A stretch of DNA of 64,000 nt. Source: Capsicum annuum. Lineage: Eukaryota > Streptophyta > Magnoliopsida > Solanales > Solanaceae. Below the pieces are notes generated by a model. The model searched no databases. It was not told the origin of the DNA and saw only the letters and a list, made by a program, of their open reading frames with translations. Where the stretch lies: assembly GCF_002878395.1 (NCBI RefSeq), contig NC_061120.1, positions 112,442,993 through 112,506,992 on the forward strand, given 5' to 3'. Of this stretch, positions 57,786 to 64,000 are shown one piece after another (the first letter of the stretch is position 1; each line of letters opens with the position of its first letter). A program made the position numbers and the translations under genes.

Positions 57786-58730
57786 ATGGGTGATGAACAA
57801 CCATCTAGCAGGTTAGTGAGCAAAGTGGAAATCTCACTTGCAAGTAATATTACCTCCAGTATTTGTAAGTTTGTTTCCAAAGGTCAATTTGAGCTTAAGG
57901 AAAACATGTTTCAATTTTTACATAGTAGTCGGTATTTTACAATCTTTTCACATGAGAATCCACAAGTCCACTTATAGAATTTCTTGGATATTAGTGAAAT
58001 GTTCATTTACGCTGGAGTCTCTACAGACTACGTAAGGTTCACCCTCTGCCCATTCTTATTATTAAGGGAAGCAAAGAATTGGTTGAAGGAAGAACATTGA
58101 AACTCAATCATCACTTGAGATGATTTGGCAAAGAAGTTCCTTATCCAATTCTTTTTCTCTGGAAAAACTATAAGTTTAAGGAGTGAAATTCCATGTTTCA
58201 AGAAGAAGCCCAGTAAAAACCTTTATCATGCATGAGAGAAATTCAAGTCTCTTCTTAGAGATTTCCATCATCACCAATAGACAAATGAGGTGTTAGCTCA
58301 TACTGTTGTTGATGGACTTGAACAAATCACAAATATTTTGCTAGATATAGCTTCAGGTGGTCAGGATGTGAAGAAAATCCAAGATAATTGTAGTCTCTTT
58401 AACAAAATTGCACAAGGTAATCTAGAGTTGTCGGTTGATGTGTATAGAAGTGTGGTAAAGAAGTATGCAGGTATGATCAAGGTATATAGTATCACAACAT
58501 TGACTGCACAGTTGGCGTCCTTTAAGAAATAAATGATTACATAGTTCAGTAAGTTAAGTTTGAATCAACCTCAGTCTTAGGTTAATGTAATTCAGTAGGG
58601 TCAAATATTATGTGAAATTTGTGGTGGTAGTGGTCACTCTATAGACCTATATGGAGCAAAATTCAAGTATGTATATTTTGTGGGAATGCATAAAGAGGTA
58701 ATCAAAACTATGGTAATGCATATAGATGCA
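57786..58730 (+). pseudogene. H2 gag, 5' part
   Basis: ATG at 57786 (MGDEQPSSRL). It then follows H1 gag segment by segment: 'GVSTDYVRFTLCPFLLLREA' (58012-58070), 'KFLIQFFFSGKTISLRSEI' (58132-58188), and an open run at 58290-58532 ending with 'YSITTLTAQLAS'. The zinc knuckle at 58609-58650 reads CEICGGSGHSIDLY, with the final Cys now Tyr. The frame is cut by a solo LTR at 58731 and homologous sequence continues at 62160. Confidence 0.83.
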
Positions 58731-61700
58731 TGTAACAACTCAATTTTCTGGAACCAAAACGTCACACGGTGCTCATAATCCCGAAGGACCACAAGCTAAC
58801 CCTCTACTGATATTATACCTGAACATTGCATAATATAGATAATAAATACGGAAACTGGCCATAAGGTTCAAAACATCTAAAAATACTTAAAATTGAAAAT
58901 TGAACACTGATACATCTATCAAAAAAGCCTCTAAACTGTTTGAACTATGGAGTTGATGGGACATGTACCCAACTAAGTTCGTCTACTGAAAATAAACTAA
59001 GTCTGATACAATAATAATAAAAATAAGGATCATCCTTGACTGAAGAGGACTCACTGCTATATCTACTGTTGCTGACTGGGACAGAGCTGCTAAGGGTACT
59101 CTGGATCTCGTGTCTCCAAACCTATGGTGTCAAATAAAATACAATAGCGCAAATACACCGGTACGGGAATGTATCGAGAATCAAGATAAGGTAAGGCTAA
59201 ATGCAAGGGCTTAGGCATGAACAATTACTTAACTAAATTATCATAATAGTACAGAATGAGAACACATGCATGAATGCACAAACCATAACTAAAATCATCG
59301 TGACTCTAAATACTGAAACTCAGTTACTACTTTACTTCCATCTGAACTCACTACTAATGCCTGATATACTGAATACTAAATTATCTGATACTAATAACTG
59401 AGTATTAGAGTTGAGATCAGTCTTATCTAGTGAGTGATCTCAAAAACTGATGACACTAAAACTGATTAACTAAATCTACTCATATCAACGACTGAATTCT
59501 ATGCTTTCTAATTTTGACTGAATGCATCATAGATCAAACCTCTCTAATGGATGATTCTGAAATCTATTACCAATGATAAAAAAAGATTATATCTGAGATC
59601 AAACCTATCTAGCAGAAGATCAATGAATCAGCTATTAAGAATACTCAACTAAATCTGAGACTGAGATCAAGACTATCTAGTGGGTGATATCTGGATCTGA
59701 TAATGAGATTACTCAACTAAATCTGAGATTGAGATCAAGCCTATCTAGTGGGTGATCTCTTGATCTAATAATGAGATTACTCAATTGAATCTGAGACTGA
59801 GATCAAGCCTATCTAGTGGGTGATCTCTAGATCTGATAATGAGATTACTCAACTGAATCTGAGACTGAGATCAAGCCTACCTAACGGTTGATCTCTGGAT
59901 CTGATAATGAGATTACTCAATAACTTTATATGGGACCATGCCTATCTAGCGGGTGACCATGAGTCAATGGAACTATCTGAGTTCCTTCATGAGACAGATG
60001 ACTGTATCTGACAGTCCTAATTTCTGAGTTCTTTTTTGAAGAGTGATATTGAAACTATAACTATGGGAGTGCTCACTTAACCGACATGCCCTAAATTTGA
60101 ACCAGTGGGGTCCAACCTGTAACCCCAGCTGGAAGGGTGTCAATACCGTGCCATGGGTAAAGACCTCTCTGGTCAAGCCTCTCTAATGGGTGACCCTTGC
60201 AAGAAGTTAAGCCTAAGGCAGTATAATAGTCAAGCCTATCTAGCGGGTGACAAGCCTTTTCTAATGGGTGACTCCTGCATCCTGCACTTGCTACATAGTC
60301 CTAGAGTTTAGGGATTGCTTCTAATGACTCTACCTCTCTAATGGGAAGCCGTCATCTCTCCACTCGCTCGGTGCTAGCTCCTGCTCCCAACTGAAAGACT
60401 ATGAACTGATTCTTTACTTAAACTAAACTGAATTTGTTACTGATCATATTTCTTGAATGATCTAACTGAGTTACACTGAATTCACTTGGTTCTGTATCTA
60501 ACAGAATACTATTGAATCTCGTTATCTGATTGCATGATACTGAGTTTTGAACTGAAAATTGAATACTACTAGGTCTGAGCTAAGTACTGAACTGAGGCTA
60601 GAATAATAGTGATACTGAGATTACTGAAATTTCTAAGATTTCTTAAGTTCTATATCTTTCTAAGAGTATAGAGTTCTATAACTCACTGAGTTTTGAGAGT
60701 CGTGTCTTTATCGAGATTATCAAGGAAACTGACACGGGCTCTAGACTGCAACTAATTTGTCAGGTATAAATACCCCCAAGACTTGATAACATAAAAGTAA
60801 AACATAACCATTCTTGAATAATCATGACCATGGATATTCATTCACCATCACAATCACTAAAGCATCTCTTCAAGTATTTAGAAATCATAAAAATGTAATA
60901 GTATAGGGAGACATACTATTGGCTCATACTCTATTCAACAAGGTCTTACATCAAACAATCAGCAAGTATTAAAGTCTTAGCATGTATCTAAGAGCACATA
61001 ATTGGGGAATTTCACGCTATCATGTCACAATTCATTCACTAAGGCTTTTCAACAAACACTTGGCATGCATGGGCTTGCACACAATTCAAGATTTCTAGTG
61101 AACATTCTATAATGCCTCTAATTTCTTCAAATAAGCATTTTATCAAACATATGGGAAGCATGCTTTGCTTATTCAACAATTTCTTCACTTAATTGACATG
61201 ATCACATCACTGAATAAGCAACTTGAAGAGGGTTTATTATGAACATCACATAAATATCACATACTAGGGTCAAAGTTTGAAACCTCATCAACAAAACATG
61301 AATTAAAACTCAATAATAGCATGAACTCCAATTGCAATTCATATGAATCATGAAAACTCATAAACATAAGATCTTAAAAATTTAGAAAAGGGTTCTTGAA
61401 TTTCTTGAATGAAAGGGACCCAAGAATCAACATCTGCATATCTTAGTTTCTTGATTCTTGAAAAGTTAACGGAGGAATCTTGATGATTGGGGTCTTGATT
61501 TAGGAACCCTAGCTCTTGTTATTGAACAACTTTGAGAGAAAACTAGTATTTTGGGTTAAATGAGGACAAATTCTGTGTTAAGAAGTACATATAGGGGTAG
61601 CAAAATGACCGTTTTCGCACTTGAAATTAAACTAAAAAATTTTGATTTTACATGTTGGTGCGACGTGCCATAATCGCGCTAGCTTACTGGAAATTGGATA

Positions 61701-62159
61701 ATTGGGAAACTACTTAATGGCGCAACGTGGTGGAAATCGCATTTCCACCTTGCTTGCAAACTAGAAAGGCACCACGACGAGATGGAATCGCGTTGGTGTA
61801 CTAGAAATTGACAACCCTAAAATCAAGCCTTGGAGCGACGCACCATAATTGTGGAGGCTTACTGGATTTGGACGATTGCCATTTTGGATGGCTCCGCGAT
61901 GCGCTAAAGTACCAGGTGGCACACTGTCTTACTAAAATAGCTCTAACTCTTTGCTCGAGTATCAGATTTGGGCGAGTTTGGTATTGATGGAAAGCTTATT
62001 CAATTATCACATGACAAAAAGGTGATATTAGGAAAATTCTACACGGTTTAAAATACTTCTGACTTGGGAAAAAACTTCTCAACCTTTTAGAATCAAATTA
62101 ACACTTTACTAAACACTCTCTAATGCTCAGACTACGAGAGAATTTTGTGGGGTCTTACA
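58731..62159 (-). repeat. Solo LTR, Tekay/Del-like family, expanded (3429 bp)
   Basis: Plus-strand ends are TGTAACAACTC and GGGGTCTTACA, as in the LTRs of A and B; the early part shares 'cggtgctcataatcccgaaggaccacaagctaac'. It is about 970 bp longer than those LTRs, partly through tandem and dispersed repeats (59400-60380). Flanks are ATGCA (58726-58730) and CTGCA (62160-62164), a target duplication with one mismatch. H2 gag is on both sides. No element interior is attached. Confidence 0.88.
59647..59918. repeat. Tandem repeat, four copies of 68 bp, inside the solo LTR
   Basis: Copies start at 59647, 59715, 59783 and 59851. Each contains 'gagatcaagcctatctagtg' followed by GGTGATCTCT and ends 'aatgagattactc'. 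Diverged single copies of the 'cctatctagcgggtga' core occur at 59417, 59595, 59933, 60170, 60228 and 60330. Confidence 0.92.
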
Positions 62160-62834
62160 CTGCATTGGAAAAGTTAGCCAAACTACCTATGGGGCAATAA
62201 TCAGGTTCAACCTTAGAAGTTTCAGTAGCAACATAGTATCAGAACAATAATAAGAGCAATAATATAGAAGATATTTTGAAAAATATCCTATCCAGCTAAG
62301 AAAAAATGGCTACAAAAATCAAAATTCAGCAACTAGACCAAAAAAATCTAGAGATGTAGTGGGGCCAGTTTGCTCAGATGCAAAATTTAAGACCACAAGG
62401 GGGTTTGCATAGTTATACAGAAAATCTAAAGAAAGTAATGGAAATAACCTTGAGGAGTGATAGATATTTGGTAGATACACCTTCCATGAGAAATGATGAG
62501 GTGCAATAAGAATTGAGAATACCTAAATAGTTAGAAAAGCCTGCTGAACCCAAAGGAGATCATAAAAAGGGGACGTCTGAGTATCCAAACAAAAGTTGAT
62601 TGAGCAATTCCAAGATAGATCACCACCACCATTCTCTCAAAAGCTTAAGAAAGCCAAATAGGATGCTTGTTTTAAGAAGTTCTTTGACATGCTCAAAAAG
62701 CTTAACATTGACCTTCCATTGTTAGATTTTTTGTAAAGAATGCCTAAGTACACTAAGTACTTAAAGGATGTGGTGACGAATAAAATTAGGATGGGTGATA
62801 TGAACACTTAGAACTTATTGAAGAGTGATATTCT
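62160..62834 (+). pseudogene. H2 gag, 3' part and gag-protease linker
   Basis: Continues H2 gag beyond the solo LTR in several frames: a stretch matching H1's Asn/Gln-rich tail (62160-62390), 'MEITLRSDRYL' (62440-62472, like H1's 'MTITLRSGKEL') and 'FFDMLKKLNIDLPLLDFL' (62682-62735, matching 53535-53590 in H1). Stops are frequent. Confidence 0.78.
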
Positions 62835-63209
62835 GTGTTTATGATCAAGATGGCTAACAATCTCAAGCACCTTGAGATTTTTACCCTCCCCATACAAATT
62901 GGTGAAAGTGATGTAGTTCAATCTCTGAGTGATTTGGGGAAAGCATCAACTTTTTCCCCTTTTATTTTTAAAACTCTTAGTTTGGGGAAGCCTAGGCCCT
63001 CTTCAGTTGTTCTACTGATGGCAGATAGAACTAGAGTTGTCCATAAAAGAATAATAGATAATTTTATCATCAAGGTTCGTAAGTTCATTATTCGTGATAT
63101 CTTTATTATTCTTTATTATGATATAGATGATAGGGTACCAATCAAATTAGTACATCCATTCATAGGTACTGATAGAGAACTGATAGATGTTAGAGAGGGC
63201 ACAAGATGA
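62835..63209 (+). pseudogene. H2 protease
   Basis: 124-codon open stretch. It has 'LPIQIGESDVVQSLSDLGKA' at the active-site position (D-L-G, 62895-62950), 'SLGKPRPSSVVLLMADRT' and a strand ending 'DRELIDVREG'. It aligns with H1 protease, with changes in the 'GRPF' segment. The start Met is only the first in the open frame; the original start was upstream as part of a gag-pol polyprotein. Confidence 0.85.
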
Positions 63210-64000
63210 GAATGAATGATGAAGGTATGGTCTCTAGAGTAAACAAAGCACTCAATACACCCTCATAGTATAGAGATCTATGCATGACCACAGTGATAGA
63301 AGTATATGAGTGTAGGGTGTAGGAGTAGAAACTTAATTACCTATTTGGACACTCTTAAAGAGTTGCTCGATTTGACAAATAAGATTGAATCGGTAAAACA
63401 TAAATGGTATACTGAAAAGGTCAGTGTAAGAAAAGTTTTAGACCTTGAGAGTAAAGACTCAAAAGGTCAGAAAAAAAGAAGAGATAGGCCCTCAGATGTA
63501 AGAAAAAATAAGAGAGCGTATTTAGTGAGTTGTGATATGAGTCATGTCGCGATAGTAACTTAGGTACTGCATGAGATGCAACCAAATTTAAGGTAGTTAT
63601 TTTCATTTTTCTAATTTGTCTTTAGTATCACTTTTTTTTCTGTCTTATGTTGACAGGTTTAAGGAAAGCCTGAGCACCTAAGATCTTAGCTATAAAGCAT
63701 GGAAAAAACAAAGTGTGGGGTCTTTAATACCTCTTTGATAGCTGGGGTAGAGTTGGTGAAAACTCCTACATCTTTATCTACAAGATTCTTCTATCTATTC
63801 TCTACATCTCTCCCCGATCTTTTTGCATCTTTCCTCATATCTCACTTTTCTTTCTCTTTCAGTGTCATTGCTTCACTTTTTTATTCTAGTAGCTTTTCTA
63901 TCTGCACTTTTATTGGGACTTTTATCTACATGCTTGCCTTTGTCTTTTAATTGTTTCCCCATCAAGTCAACAATGTCTTCACATTTATCATTGATGACCA
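63210..64000 (+). other. H2 3' region with the same pol deletion
   Basis: As in H1, sequence passes from the protease through a Lys-rich open stretch (63306-63563) straight to the post-pol signature ('cgcgatagtaacttaggtactgcatgagatgcaacc', 63546-63582) and then 'aaagtgtggggtcttta' at 63709, like 54541 in H1. No RT or integrase is seen. The window ends before the next LTR. Confidence 0.75.

Larger units (their letters stand above)
50263..64000 (+). mobile_element. Element H: tandem LTR-interior-LTR-interior, gag-protease only
   Basis: Order: LTR1 50263-51847, primer site, gag and protease, non-coding tail, polypurine tract, LTR2 56189-57520, a second primer site, gag and protease again, running off the right edge. 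LTR1 and LTR2 are clear homologues (both start TGTTGGGT-TATTTATGCACTTTA). The second interior has the same gene content as the first and no RT or integrase. This is a tandem sharing its middle LTR, as made by unequal recombination between copies. Confidence 0.85.

Noticed and set aside
59647..59918. Regular 68-bp repeats considered as a CRISPR-like array or centromeric satellite
   Set aside because: Head-to-tail without spacers, only four copies, confined to one LTR in a plant-type sequence.
1..64000. Host protein-coding gene, tRNA or rRNA genes
   Set aside because: Every open frame with a recognisable motif belongs to a transposable element. I saw no tRNA cloverleaf or rRNA core sequence; short or divergent ones could have been missed by eye.

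Overview
This window looks like heterochromatic, repeat-filled DNA from a plant nuclear genome. I found no intact host gene, tRNA, rRNA, operon or CRISPR array. Nearly everything recognisable is decayed LTR retrotransposon of the Ty3/gypsy class, plus one CACTA (En/Spm-like) DNA transposon. Element types, LTR sizes and sequence style suggest a large solanaceous genome (pepper, tomato or a relative). That placement is inference from memory, not a search result.

Layout. 1-13726: two minus-strand Tekay/Del-like chromovirus copies. Copy A (1-5872, running off the left edge) is inserted into the 3' LTR of copy B (5873-13726). 14094-16860: a plus-strand chromovirus integrase and chromodomain (F), split by a solo LTR (15096-16603) with a perfect 5-bp target duplication. 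16861-19350: unassigned and AT-rich DNA. 19351-44996: what I read as one Athila-like element (D) on the minus strand: 5' LTR 43633-44996, gag, pol, spacer, envelope-position ORF and a truncated 3' LTR 19351-20312. It is interrupted by a complete small non-autonomous LTR element C (20549-25905, target duplication CAAGC) and by a 5'-truncated CACTA transposon (29092 to about 36370). 44997-48701: the 3' part of a related plus-strand element (G) with its LTR. 50263-64000: a plus-strand tandem LTR-internal-LTR-internal arrangement (H1, H2) of a gag-protease-only Athila-like family. H2 gag is broken by a 3.4-kb solo LTR of the Tekay-like family (58731-62159).

The elements once worked as standard LTR retrotransposons: a tRNA primer site next to the 5' LTR, Gag with a zinc knuckle, protease, reverse transcriptase/RNase H, integrase, and a polypurine tract before the 3' LTR. 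All are now dead. Stops, frameshifts and losses of catalytic residues that fit G-to-A or C-to-T decay occur throughout. The value of the window is the order of nested insertions, which can be read base by base at several junctions, and a non-autonomous gag-protease lineage seen twice. Boundaries given without a terminal motif are approximate to tens or hundreds of bases.
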